A stretch of 64,000 nucleotides of DNA from Serinicoccus chungangensis (GTDB lineage: Bacteria; Actinomycetota; Actinomycetes; Actinomycetales; Dermatophilaceae). Position numbers and translations under genes: made by a program. The notes below the pieces were generated by a model. It was given only the letters and a program-made list of their open reading frames with translations. It was not told where the DNA came from and ran no database searches. Below are positions 53,519-62,021 of this stretch, piece by piece (the stretch's first letter is position 1; every line of letters begins with the position of its first letter). Where the stretch lies: the NCBI RefSeq assembly GCF_001483745.1, contig NZ_LQBL01000022.1, positions 240,812 to 304,811 on the forward strand, read 5' to 3'.

Positions 53519-56356
53519 TCAGGAGGCCGCCAGCCGGACCGTGTGGGCGTCGGGGATCGCGGCGTAGCGGTCCGGGGTGCAGGTCAGCAGGATGACCTGG
53601 ACGTCCTCGCCGGCCGTGCCCCTGGCGAAGGAGAAGACCTGACCCATCTGCTCCAGCCGCCGCGGGTCGGAGTAGCCGAGCGCGTCGTCGATGACCACCG
53701 GCACCCCCTGGGCCGGGTCCACGAGGTGGGCCACGGCGATCCGGGCGAGGATGCCGAGCTGCTCCTTGGCCCCGCCGGACAGCTCCTCGAAGGGCACGGT
53801 CAGCCCGTCGAGCGTGCGGGCCCGCACGCTCAGCTGCTCGTCGACGGTGACGGCGAAGGTCGGGCCGTAGACCTGCCGGCCGAGGCGCTCGAGCGCGTCG
53901 GTGAAGGGCCGGACGTAGGCCCGGTGCGCGGACTCCCGGTGCTCGCGCAGGGTGCTGCGCAGGTGGCGTACCGCACGGGCCCGGCGGTCCAGTCCGCCGA
54001 GGCGCCGCTCGGCGTCCTCCAGCGCCGACTCGGCGAGGGAGTAGAGCTCCTGCCGGCCCTCACCCGCGGCCAGCTCCACCTGGCCGGTGAGGGTGTGCAG
54101 CAGCTCGCGGGCGTGGTCTAGGTCGCCCCGGGCGTGGTCGAGCGCCGCTCGCGCCGTCTGCACCCGCGCCGCCAGTCCCGGCACGTCCGCCGCGCGCACG
54201 GCCTCCTCGGCCCGGCGGAGCTCGTGCCGGGCCGCCTCGAGCGCCTCCGCACGGTCGCGGGCGAGGTCGAGCAGCACGTCGTCCGGGCGCTCCGCCCGCT
54301 CGCGCTCCAGCAGCTGCCCCTCCTGCTCCAGGCGGGGCCGCTCGCTCGCGAGCCGGCCGTGCAGCCGGTCCAGGCCGGCGGTCACCGCGGCAGCTTCCTC
54401 CCGTGCTGCCGCGGCCGCGGTGGCGGCGCTCCGACGGGCCTCCCGGGCCTGCCGGACGCCGCGACCGGCGGCCCGCTCGGCCTCCACCGCAGCCGCCACC
54501 GCACGCTCGGCCTGCTCCGGGGTGGTCTCCCGGGCACCGTCGTCCGCCCCGTCTCGCGCACCACCGTCCGAGCCACCTCCCGCGTCGGTGATCCGTTCCG
54601 GCCGGTGCAGGGTCGGGTCACCTCCTGGGCCGGCCACCTCGGCCCGGAGGACGGCCACCCGCTCGCGGACGGCGTCGACCCGGTCCTGCAGGGCCTGCGG
54701 CAGTCGACCCGAGGCGAGAGCCTCGTGCCGGTCGGGCTCGCCGACGCCACGGGCGGCGAGCATGGAGGTGAGGTCGCGCTCGGCGTCGCGCAGCCGCTCG
54801 GCCGCCTCCGCCGCGGCGGCGGACCGGGCCCGGACCTCCTCCACGCTCTCGCAGCCCAGGTCGTGCAGGGTGTCGCTCAGTGACGTGCGCGCCCGCTCGA
54901 GCTCGGCACGGCGTGCGTCCGCGTCGGGCGAGCGCACCACCACCCGGGCCAGGCCGGGCACGACCACCTCGAGGTCGTCGGTCGCCGTCAGCTCACGCAC
55001 CTGCCCCGCCTCGAGGTCGGTGGCGGTGCCGCCGGGCCCGCCCACGGCACCCACGCTCACGCCGGCGGACCAGGCCTCGACCCGCACGGCGGCACTGGCG
55101 GCCTCGTGGCGCGCCCGGAGCACGTCGACCTCCTGCGCCAGCCGCTCGACCTCCTGCCGCCGGGGCTCGCTGACGGGCGACGGGGGGCCGGCACCGCGCT
55201 CGCGCAGGACGACCTGGAGCTGCTCCTGCAGGGCTGACACCACCTGCTCGAGCCCGGTCAGCTCGGTGCGGCAGCGACCGAGCTCGAGGCGACGGTCGGC
55301 CCTCTCGCGGGCGTCCCGCGCCCGCTCCAGCAGCTCCTCGGCCTCCTCCACGGCGGCCTCGGCGCCCGCGAGCGCCTCCTGGGAGGTGGTGAGCCGCGTC
55401 TGCAGCGCCCCGCCCCGGTCGGCGAGGTCGGCCAGCTGCTCCTCGAGCGTGACGACCGTCTCACCCAGACGCGCCACGCCGTCGACGCGCTCCTCGCGGT
55501 GCGCGTGCGCCTGCCGGGCCGCCTCGGCGGCCGCCCGTGCGCGGTCGAACCGCTCCGCGGCGCGCTCGTGCCCGGCGACCACCTCGGCGACCGCGTCGGC
55601 CCGTTCCTGCGCGAGCCGCAGGTCCTCCTCGCAGCCGGTCACCTGCTCCGTCGCGCTCCCGACGGCGTCCCGCGCGCGCTGCTGCCGGTCCAGGAGGTCC
55701 TCGGCCTCGACGAGGCGCCGGTGGGCCTCGGCGACCTCGGCCTGCGCGGCGTGGTGCGCCTCGATCGCCCCCCGGTAGTCGCCCGTGGGCCGTCCGGTCC
55801 GCGCGGTGAAGTAGCGGAGGTACTCCTCCTCGACGAGCCCCAGCACCTGCTCGCCGTCGCCGTCGTGCAGGTGCGCGTCCGCCGCGGCGTCCAGCGCCTG
55901 CTGGAGGACACCGCTGGACATGAGCGGCACGAGGGTGCCGTCGTCGGACTGGGCCAGCCGGAGCGCGTCCCACAGGGTGGTGTCGAGGTGGGAGACGAGC
56001 TGCTCCAGGCGTGCCTGGGCCGCCGACCCGGCCAGCTGCTCGGGACGCTCGCCCAGGACCTCCAGCTCGGTGCGCGGGCTGCGCAGCCACTGCTTGGCCA
56101 ACCGCACCCGCGTCCCCCCGATGGTGAACTCGGCCTCGACGAAGGGGCCCACGTCGCGCCCGATCGGCTGCAGCGCCTGGGCCCTGGCGCTGCGGGACGT
56201 GGCCTTGAGGTCCAGCAGCCGGTCGAAGGCCTCCAGCAGCGTCGACTTGCCGATCTCGTTGGGTCCCTCCACCACGACCACACCACGGTCCGGGAGGTGG
56301 ACGGTGCGCTCGGTGACGCCGCGCACGTCGCGCAGGGTGATGCGGTGCAGCCTCAT
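53519..56356 (-). CDS. SbcC/YhaN-like SMC-type ATPase
   Basis: 945 aa. Walker A VEGPNEIGKSTLLEAFDRLL near residue 30, ABC signature ELSGGAKEQLG and Walker B VPVVIDDALGYSDPRR near the C-terminus, with about 700 residues of coiled coil between. No CxxC zinc hook is seen in the middle, so it is closer to YhaN than to Rad50/SbcC. In the centre there is a non-coil beta-rich insertion (about 470-530). ATG 56356 overlaps the nuclease gene (ATGA). It would drive DNA-end processing with the nuclease. Confidence 0.85.
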   Translation of the reverse strand: MRLHRITLRDVRGVTERTVHLPDRGVVVVEGPNEIGKSTLLEAFDRLLDLKATSRSARAQALQPIGRDVGPFVEAEFTIGGTRVRLAKQWLRSPRTELEVLGERPEQLAGSAAQARLEQLVSHLDTTLWDALRLAQSDDGTLVPLMSSGVLQQALDAAADAHLHDGDGEQVLGLVEEEYLRYFTARTGRPTGDYRGAIEAHHAAQAEVAEAHRRLVEAEDLLDRQQRARDAVGSATEQVTGCEEDLRLAQERADAVAEVVAGHERAAERFDRARAAAEAARQAHAHREERVDGVARLGETVVTLEEQLADLADRGGALQTRLTTSQEALAGAEAAVEEAEELLERARDARERADRRLELGRCRTELTGLEQVVSALQEQLQVVLRERGAGPPSPVSEPRRQEVERLAQEVDVLRARHEAASAAVRVEAWSAGVSVGAVGGPGGTATDLEAGQVRELTATDDLEVVVPGLARVVVRSPDADARRAELERARTSLSDTLHDLGCESVEEVRARSAAAAEAAERLRDAERDLTSMLAARGVGEPDRHEALASGRLPQALQDRVDAVRERVAVLRAEVAGPGGDPTLHRPERITDAGGGSDGGARDGADDGARETTPEQAERAVAAAVEAERAAGRGVRQAREARRSAATAAAAAREEAAAVTAGLDRLHGRLASERPRLEQEGQLLERERAERPDDVLLDLARDRAEALEAARHELRRAEEAVRAADVPGLAARVQTARAALDHARGDLDHARELLHTLTGQVELAAGEGRQELYSLAESALEDAERRLGGLDRRARAVRHLRSTLREHRESAHRAYVRPFTDALERLGRQVYGPTFAVTVDEQLSVRARTLDGLTVPFEELSGGAKEQLGILARIAVAHLVDPAQGVPVVIDDALGYSDPRRLEQMGQVFSFARGTAGEDVQVILLTCTPDRYAAIPDAHTVRLAAS

Positions 56357-57555
56357 GACCGGCTCCTGCTCAACCGGTAGAGCAGCGAGAGGGCGTCCCG
56401 GGCGCTCTCGTCGTCGTCGGCCCGGCCCACGACGAGGCCCTCCCCGGAGGCCTGCGCTCGCGCCGGCGTCTGCGCCTGCGCCTGCGCCTGCATCTCGTCG
56501 ACCGCTGCCGCGAGGTAGCCACCCAGGCCGAGCTCGCGCCAGACGTCGTCGTCGGAGACGACCACGACCTGCTGGTGCTGCTCGCGCTCGACCAGGGCCC
56601 CGAGGTGGTCGCGGTGCCGCTCGCGCAGGTCCTCGAGCCGGGCGTGCTGGGCGACGGTCACGGTGCCGCGCAGGGTGAGGAACAGGACCGTGCGGTCCTT
56701 GTCGACCAGACCGCCGAGCTCGGCGTCCAGGGCGTCCAGGTCCGCGTCGGTGTCCACCTCCCGCTCGAGCACCAGGAAGCGCCACGTCGCGACGGCGTGC
56801 GGCGTCACCTGCACCCGCTCGCCCGCGGCCCGGCCGGGGTCGACGTCGACGACGAGCACCTGCCCCGGGTCCACCTCCGTCTCCCGGGTGGGCTCCGGCG
56901 CACCGGGGTAGTGGATGTCCTGGCGGCCGGCCACCGCGGTCCGGGAGTGCCGGTCGCCGAGCGCCACGTAGTGCACCCGCCCCTCGTCGAGCGCGGCCGC
57001 GAGGGAGGACGTGCGGATCGTCGCCGCGTCGCGCCACCGGGGGTCGACGTCGTCCACCCCGCCGTGGCCGACGACCACGCGCACGACACCGTCCGGTGCG
57101 GGCCCCTCGGGCAGCAGGTCGACCGCCTCGCCCACGAGGTCGCGACCTGGGTGCTTGCTCTCCCACGGCGCCGCGACCAGCTCCAGCCCGGGCGCCACCT
57201 CGCGGGCCCCGGCGGTGTCCAGGACGTGCACGTGGGGCGGGCACTCCCGCACGAAGACGTCGGAGCGGTAGACCGAGGCCGCGTCGAGGGGGTCGTGGTT
57301 GCCGGGCAGGAGGTAGACCGGCACCGGCACCGCGCGCAGGGCCTCGAGGGCACGGCGCACCGTCTGCCCGGTGAGGTGATTGCTCTCGAAGACGTCGCCG
57401 CTGACCACGACGAGCGCGCAGCCCTGCTCCTGGGCCAGGCGGCCGAGGGCGCGGATCGCCTCGACGCGGGCTGCGCCGAACCGCGCCTGGGCCTCCGGCT
57501 CGAGGAAGCGGCGGGTCATCCCGATCTGCCAGTCGGCGGTGTGCAGCAGCCGCAC
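56353..57555 (-). CDS. SbcD/YhaO-like DNA-repair exonuclease
   Basis: About 400 aa. Metallophosphoesterase motifs: LHTADWQIG (the usual D-x-H is D-x-Q), VVVSGDVFESN, LLPGNHDPLD, VVVGHGGVDDVD and VALGDRHSR. The first-motif His is replaced by Gln, as I recall from YhaO-type proteins. GTG 57555 (VRLLHTADW) has GGAGG at 5-nt spacing; ATG 57558 touches the SD. TACGGT at 57602-57607 (minus strand) is a possible -10 with a leader of about 40 nt. Confidence 0.85.
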   Translation of the reverse strand: MRLLHTADWQIGMTRRFLEPEAQARFGAARVEAIRALGRLAQEQGCALVVVSGDVFESNHLTGQTVRRALEALRAVPVPVYLLPGNHDPLDAASVYRSDVFVRECPPHVHVLDTAGAREVAPGLELVAAPWESKHPGRDLVGEAVDLLPEGPAPDGVVRVVVGHGGVDDVDPRWRDAATIRTSSLAAALDEGRVHYVALGDRHSRTAVAGRQDIHYPGAPEPTRETEVDPGQVLVVDVDPGRAAGERVQVTPHAVATWRFLVLEREVDTDADLDALDAELGGLVDKDRTVLFLTLRGTVTVAQHARLEDLRERHRDHLGALVEREQHQQVVVVSDDDVWRELGLGGYLAAAVDEMQAQAQAQTPARAQASGEGLVVGRADDDESARDALSLLYRLSRSRS

Positions 57556-57677
57556 CATCTCCTCCGCCCTCCTCTCGTCTCCGGGCCGGGGTGTCGCTCC
57601 CACCGTAGGAGAGCGCACCGACACACCCCGGCAGGCGTCGGCCGTGTCGGCGATCCGGGAGGTCGCGGCGCAGGGCC

Positions 57678-58055
57678 TCACGCCCCCACGACGGCCACGG
57701 TCGCGGCGTGGGCCAGCAGCGCGGCAGGGAGCCCGAGGGCCAGGGTGAGGGCGAGGTGGGCCGCCGCGCGTCCCGGGGCCCGGCGCCCGATCCGCCAGGT
57801 GTGCACCGCCAGGGTGCTCCACGTCGTCAGCGCCCCGCACAGCCCCGTGCCGAGGAGCAGGAGGAGCCAGGGGGCGAGGGTCCCGGACAGCCCGACCAGC
57901 ACGCCCAGCGCCCCGGCCCCGGCCACGTTGACGACGAGCACCCCGCGCACGGGTCCGAGGGGTGGCCGCGAGGCCAGGTGGCGCAGCACCGCACCGACGG
58001 CGCCGCCGACGGCCACGCACAGGACCGCCACCAGGGCGGGGACACCCCCGGTCAT
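57678..58055 (-). CDS. crcB: CrcB/Fluc fluoride channel subunit (second copy)
   Basis: 125 aa with four TM helices. The strings GGAVGAVLRHLAS, VVNVAGAGALG and LCGALTTWSTLAVHT are the Fluc signatures (Asn in TM2, T/S track in TM3). Stop of the neighbour overlaps its ATG (ATGA). It pairs with the other copy to form a heterodimeric dual-topology pore that exports fluoride. Confidence 0.93.
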   Translation of the reverse strand: MTGGVPALVAVLCVAVGGAVGAVLRHLASRPPLGPVRGVLVVNVAGAGALGVLVGLSGTLAPWLLLLLGTGLCGALTTWSTLAVHTWRIGRRAPGRAAAHLALTLALGLPAALLAHAATVAVVGA

Positions 58056-58471
58056 CCTCGGACCCGCCGCAGCGCGGCACCCCCGGCCAGTGCCGCGGCC
58101 CCGACGCAGAGGAGCACCGTGGACAGGAGGTAGAGCAGGGAGGTCACCGGGGCGACCGTCCCGAGGACGGCCACCTGCACCGCATACGTGGAGAAGGTCG
58201 TGAACCCCCCGAGCAGACCGGTGCCCAGCCCGGGCCGCAGCCACCAGGCATGAGCGGCGTGGTCGTCGTGGACGACGAGCCACGCGAGGGCGGCGCTGCC
58301 GAGGACGTTGACCAGCATCGTGGCCCACGGCCACCCGCCCGCCCCGGGCTCGGGCACGAGCACCGCCTCGACCGACCACCGCAGCAGGGACCCCAGCGCT
58401 CCGCCGACGGCGACGGCGACCAGGGTCTGGGGATGCAGCGGGTGCCGGACGGACCCTGGGGACGAGGACAC
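58052..58471 (-). CDS. crcB: CrcB/Fluc fluoride channel subunit (first copy)
   Basis: 139 aa, four TM helices. GGALGSLLRWSVE, ATMLVNVLGSAALA and GGFTTFSTYAVQVA are the Fluc motifs. GTG 58471 lies 6 nt after TAGGGT. Tandem crcB genes with overlapping ends are usual in Gram-positive bacteria. No crcB-motif fluoride riboswitch is recognisable, and a leaderless start leaves no room for one. Confidence 0.94.
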   Translation of the reverse strand: MSSSPGSVRHPLHPQTLVAVAVGGALGSLLRWSVEAVLVPEPGAGGWPWATMLVNVLGSAALAWLVVHDDHAAHAWWLRPGLGTGLLGGFTTFSTYAVQVAVLGTVAPVTSLLYLLSTVLLCVGAAALAGGAALRRVRG

Positions 58472-58477
58472 GGGGCG

Positions 58478-58499
58478 ACCCTACCCGCGGTCGTACACT
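58478..58499. promoter_or_regulatory. Divergent -10 elements of crcB (TAGGGT) and the CNNM leader ORF (TACACT)
   Basis: Minus-strand TAGGGT (58478-58483) is 6 nt before the crcB GTG 58471. Plus-strand TACACT (58494-58499) is 7 nt before ATG 58507. The hexamers are only 10 bp apart, so the two promoters may exclude each other. Confidence 0.55.
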
Positions 58500-58506
58500 G
58501 GGCGGC

Positions 58507-58602
58507 ATGGACCGACCGGGCAGCGACGCGCAACCTCCGAGTCCCGGGCCGGGCGGCCTCCCCGCCCGGCTGACCTGCAGCGCGGGGGGCGCCACGTGCT
58601 GA
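58507..58602 (+). CDS. 31-codon leader ORF coupled to the CNNM gene
   Basis: ATG 58507 lies 7 nt after TACACT, so it should be the first codon of a leaderless mRNA. The ORF encodes 31 aa, starts MDRPGSDAQP and ends AGGATC-stop. It is Pro/Gly-rich and ends 7 nt inside the CNNM gene (its TGA at 58600-58602 overlaps GTG 58596). The gene would otherwise have an 89-nt leader. It looks like a translated leader peptide, not a functional protein. No codon bias evidence is available for such a short ORF. Confidence 0.5.
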   Translation: MDRPGSDAQPPSPGPGGLPARLTCSAGGATC

Positions 58603-60041
58603 TCGTCGGCGGCATCGTCGTCATCGTCGTCCTCACCCTCATGACGGGCTACTTCGTCGCCCAGGAGTTCGCCTACGTCAGCGTCGACCGCGGCCGGCTG
58701 CGCCAGCTGGCCGACGAGGGGGACGCCCCGGCCCAGCGGGCGCTCAAGGTCACCTCCCGGCTGTCGTTCACCCTCTCCGGGGCGCAGTTCGGCATCACCG
58801 TCACGGCGCTCATGGTCGGCTACCTGGGCGAGGCGCTGCTGGTGCGCGGGCTGACCGAGTCGTATGCCGAGTCCGGCTGGCTCGCGCGCGCCGCCATGAT
58901 CTCGCTCTTCTCGATCGGCACCCTCACCTTCTCCACCGTCCTGCAGATGGTCATCGGCGAGCTGGGCCCGAAGAACTGGGCCATCGCGCGCCCGGTGCCG
59001 CTCGCCCGGGCGCTCTCGCGCAGCACGCTGGTCTACCTCACCGTGCTGGGCCCCGTCATCGCGTTCTTCGACAAGGCCTCCAACGCGCTGCTGCGCTCGG
59101 TGGGGATCGAGCCGGTCGAGGAGCTGCCGCAGGGAGCCACCCCCGAGGACCTCACCCGCATCATCGCCGAGTCGCACAGCGGCGGCACGCTCGACGAGGA
59201 GCTGTCCACCCTGCTGGGCCGCGGGCTCGCCTTCCGCGACCGGGTCGCGGAGGAGGTCATGACGCCGCGGACGTCGGTGCAGACGATCCAGGCCGACGAG
59301 GCGGCCGGGGTGGTGCTCGAGGCCCTGGAGAGCGGGCACTCCCGGTTCCCCGTCGTGGGCCGGGACATCGACGACATCGTCGGCGTCATCGGTCTGCACG
59401 ACCTGCTGGCCGTCGAGCCCCAGGCCCGGCACACCACCCTCGTGCGCGACCTCACCGACGACGCCCTCATCCTCCCCGAGTCGCTCCCCCTCCCCCGGGT
59501 GCTGGAGGCGCTGCGGGCCGGTCACCAGCAGCTGGCCGTCGTGGTGGACGAGTACGGCGGCTTCGCCGGCATCGTCACCTTCGAGGACGTGGCCGAGGAG
59601 GTCGTCGGGGAGATCTGGGACGAGGACGACGACGACGAGGCGACGAGCGCCGCCCGCGCCGGGGGCGTGTGGGACCTCTCGGCCCGGCTGCGCATCGACG
59701 AGGTCGCCCAGCTCACCGGGGTCGAGCTCCCCACGCACGAGCACTACGACACCCTGTCCGGGCTCGTCCTGGACCAGCTGGGACGCACCGCCGAGGACGG
59801 TGACAGCGTCGTGGTCACGTGGACCAGCCGGGACGGCGAGGGCGACGAGTACGTCCATCTCGCCCGCCTCGACGTCGTGCGGACGCGGCGCTTCGTGCCC
59901 GAGGTCGTGACCCTCAGCCCCATGGTGACGCGCACCCTGGAGGAGTGGCAGGAGCTCGCCGAGGAGGAGCGCGAGCATCTCGGCGACGGGCTGGTGATCG
60001 CCGCACCCGCCGGTGGCGACGGCGCGGGGGTGGCCCGGTGA
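58596..60041 (+). CDS. CNNM/HlyC-CorC-type transporter (first copy)
   Basis: 481 aa. DUF21 membrane domain (about 1-190; SGAQFGITVTALMVGYLGEA, VIGELGPKNWAIARP), paired CBS domains (about 200-335; EEVMTPRTSV, SRFPVVGRDIDD, VVVDEYGGFAGIVTFEDVAE) and a C-terminal CorC/HlyC domain (YDTLSGLVLDQLGR). These proteins take part in Mg2+ homeostasis. GTG 58596 has GGGGGG about 6 nt upstream and overlaps the leader ORF. It overlaps the next gene (GTGA). Confidence 0.93.
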   Translation: MLIVGGIVVIVVLTLMTGYFVAQEFAYVSVDRGRLRQLADEGDAPAQRALKVTSRLSFTLSGAQFGITVTALMVGYLGEALLVRGLTESYAESGWLARAAMISLFSIGTLTFSTVLQMVIGELGPKNWAIARPVPLARALSRSTLVYLTVLGPVIAFFDKASNALLRSVGIEPVEELPQGATPEDLTRIIAESHSGGTLDEELSTLLGRGLAFRDRVAEEVMTPRTSVQTIQADEAAGVVLEALESGHSRFPVVGRDIDDIVGVIGLHDLLAVEPQARHTTLVRDLTDDALILPESLPLPRVLEALRAGHQQLAVVVDEYGGFAGIVTFEDVAEEVVGEIWDEDDDDEATSAARAGGVWDLSARLRIDEVAQLTGVELPTHEHYDTLSGLVLDQLGRTAEDGDSVVVTWTSRDGEGDEYVHLARLDVVRTRRFVPEVVTLSPMVTRTLEEWQELAEEEREHLGDGLVIAAPAGGDGAGVAR

Positions 60042-61138
60042 GCACGACCCAGGCCCTCCTCGTCAGCGTGCTGCTGCTCGTCGCCAACGGCTTCTTCGTC
60101 GGGTCCGAGTTCGCGGTCGTCGCGGCCAAGCGGCACCGGCTGGAGGAGCGGGCGGAGGCCGGCAGCCGCGCCGCCCGGGCCGCCGTGGACGCCTCGCGCG
60201 AGCTGTCGCTCATGCTGGCCGGCGCGCAGCTGGGCATCACGCTCTGCACGCTGGCGCTGGGTGCGTTGGCCAAGCCCGCCGTCGCCTACCTCCTCGAGCC
60301 GGTCATCCACGCCCTCGGCGTGCCCGACGTGGCCGTGCACGCGATCGCGGTGGCCATCGCTGTGTCGGTCGTGGTCTTCCTCCACATGGTGGTCGGGGAG
60401 ATGGCGCCGAAGTCGTGGGCCATCTCGCACCCGGAGAGCTCGGCCATGATGCTGGCCCTGCCCTTCCGGGCCTTCACCTGGGTCGCGCGCCCGGTGCTCT
60501 GGGTCATGAACGCCCTGGCCAACCAGCTGCTGCGCCTCGGCGGCATCGACCCGGTGGACGCTCTCGGTAACGCCCAGACCCCTGCGGACCTGCAGCTGCT
60601 CCTCGCCCAGTCCCACGAGCACGGGGTGCTGGAGGACGCCGACCACCAGATCCTCACCGGTGCGCTGCGGCTGGAGGAGGAGACCGTGGAGTCGGTGATG
60701 TTCCCGGCCACCCAGGCGGTGACGGTCCTGCGGACCGCGACCGCGGCGGACGTCGAGCGGATCAGCCACCGCAGCGGACGCTCACGGCTGTTCGTCGTCG
60801 AGCCCACCGGCCGCGAGGGCCAGCAGCGCATCCGCGGCCTGGTGCACGTCCGGGACGCCATCCTCGCCTCGGCCCAGGGCCGGGGGGAGGGCCCGCTCGG
60901 GGACTTCCTGCAGCCGGTCGCCTCCCTGCCGGCGTCGATGCCGCTCATCGACGCCGTGGCGAGCCTGCGCCAGCAGCGCGGTCAGCTCGCCCTCGTGCGG
61001 GACGACCAGGGACGGGCCGTGGGCATGGTCTCCATGGAGGACATCCTCGAGCAGATCCTCGGGGAGTTCGACGACGAGTCCGACACCGGGTCGGCCGACG
61101 AGCCGAGCGCCGTGACCGCCCGCCCCGGCCTCGCCTGA
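60038..61138 (+). CDS. CNNM/DUF21-CBS protein (second copy, no CorC domain)
   Basis: 366 aa. DUF21 domain with LMLAGAQLGITLCTLALGAL and MVVGEMAPKSWAISHPE; CBS pair with VMFPATQAVTV, SRLFVVEP and LVRDDQGRAVGMVSMEDILE. It ends 24 residues later in a Ser/Asp/Glu-rich tail without a CorC/HlyC domain. Tandem long and short copies are frequent in Actinobacteria and may form heterodimers. GTG 60038 overlaps the first copy's stop. Confidence 0.92.
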   Translation: MSTTQALLVSVLLLVANGFFVGSEFAVVAAKRHRLEERAEAGSRAARAAVDASRELSLMLAGAQLGITLCTLALGALAKPAVAYLLEPVIHALGVPDVAVHAIAVAIAVSVVVFLHMVVGEMAPKSWAISHPESSAMMLALPFRAFTWVARPVLWVMNALANQLLRLGGIDPVDALGNAQTPADLQLLLAQSHEHGVLEDADHQILTGALRLEEETVESVMFPATQAVTVLRTATAADVERISHRSGRSRLFVVEPTGREGQQRIRGLVHVRDAILASAQGRGEGPLGDFLQPVASLPASMPLIDAVASLRQQRGQLALVRDDQGRAVGMVSMEDILEQILGEFDDESDTGSADEPSAVTARPGLA

Positions 61139-61160
61139 GGACCTGCCGCGCACACCCCCG

Positions 61161-62021
61161 TCAGCGGTAGTGGTGGTCGACGGCCTCGCCCTCGGGCGTC
61201 GGGGCGAGCACGTTGCCCGGTCCGTCGCGACCGTGGTCGACGTCCGGCTCGAGGCCGAAGGCCCCGAACAACGGGGTGATCATGGCGTCGTAGGCCCAGG
61301 GAGCCCATCGGTGCCCCCACGCGGTGGGCGCGGTCAGCACGCCCACGCGGCGCAGCCTGCGGGGGCGAGCGAGGACCCGCACCACCCGCCGGGCCGCGTG
61401 CTCCGTGGAGACCGAGGGCGGGGCGGGGCGGCCGCGGCGCCCCTGGTAGGTGCCGGCCTGGACGTAGACCGGCGTGCGGACCGCCCCCAGACCGACCAGG
61501 CTGACGTGCACCTGCGGCAGGGACCGGGTCTCCACCTGCAGGCACCGGGCGAGTCCGTGGACCCCCCACTTGGCGGTGCAGTAGGACGACATCGTCGGCA
61601 CCGGGACCTCGCCGAGGAGGGAGCCGACCAGCACCAGGTGGCCCACGTCCCCCGCCCGGGCGAAGGCCCGCAGCGCCTCCTGCGCCACGTGCGCGGTGCC
61701 GTTCAGGGTGGTCCGGACGGCGGCGTCGTAGACGTCCGCCGGCACGTCCTCGAACCGGCCGTAGGCCAGCACGGCGGCCGCGTGGACGACGGCGTCCGGC
61801 GGCGGCATACCCGCCAGGAGCCGGGCGACCGCCGACCGGTCCGAGACGTCGCAGACGTGCACCGTCACCTCGCCGGCGCCGCGGACCCGGCACTCCGCGG
61901 CGGCGTCCTCGAGCGGGCCGGGGCTGCGCGAGGCGAGGTGCAGGTCCCAGCCCGCGGCCGCGAGCTGGTGCGCCACGCCTCGACCCACGCCGCTCGAGGC
62001 TCCGGTGATCAGGGCGCGCAC
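61161..62021 (-). CDS. Short-chain dehydrogenase/reductase, third in cluster
   Basis: 286 aa. Cofactor loop ITGASSGVGRGVAHQL, VCDVSD, HAAAVLAYGRF (NNAG position), catalytic VGSLLG...SSYCTAKWGVHG with Tyr and Lys. The C-terminus carries a GNVLAPTPEGEAV motif also found in the second SDR, so the two are duplicates. GTG 62021 with GGAGG 4 nt upstream overlaps the second SDR by 13 nt. The substrate is unknown. Confidence 0.88.
   Translation of the reverse strand: MRALITGASSGVGRGVAHQLAAAGWDLHLASRSPGPLEDAAAECRVRGAGEVTVHVCDVSDRSAVARLLAGMPPPDAVVHAAAVLAYGRFEDVPADVYDAAVRTTLNGTAHVAQEALRAFARAGDVGHLVLVGSLLGEVPVPTMSSYCTAKWGVHGLARCLQVETRSLPQVHVSLVGLGAVRTPVYVQAGTYQGRRGRPAPPSVSTEHAARRVVRVLARPRRLRRVGVLTAPTAWGHRWAPWAYDAMITPLFGAFGLEPDVDHGRDGPGNVLAPTPEGEAVDHHYR

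Noticed and set aside
58390-58506. Fluoride riboswitch upstream of crcB
   Set aside because: The first crcB gene appears leaderless (TAGGGT 6 nt before GTG), so there is no room for the aptamer.
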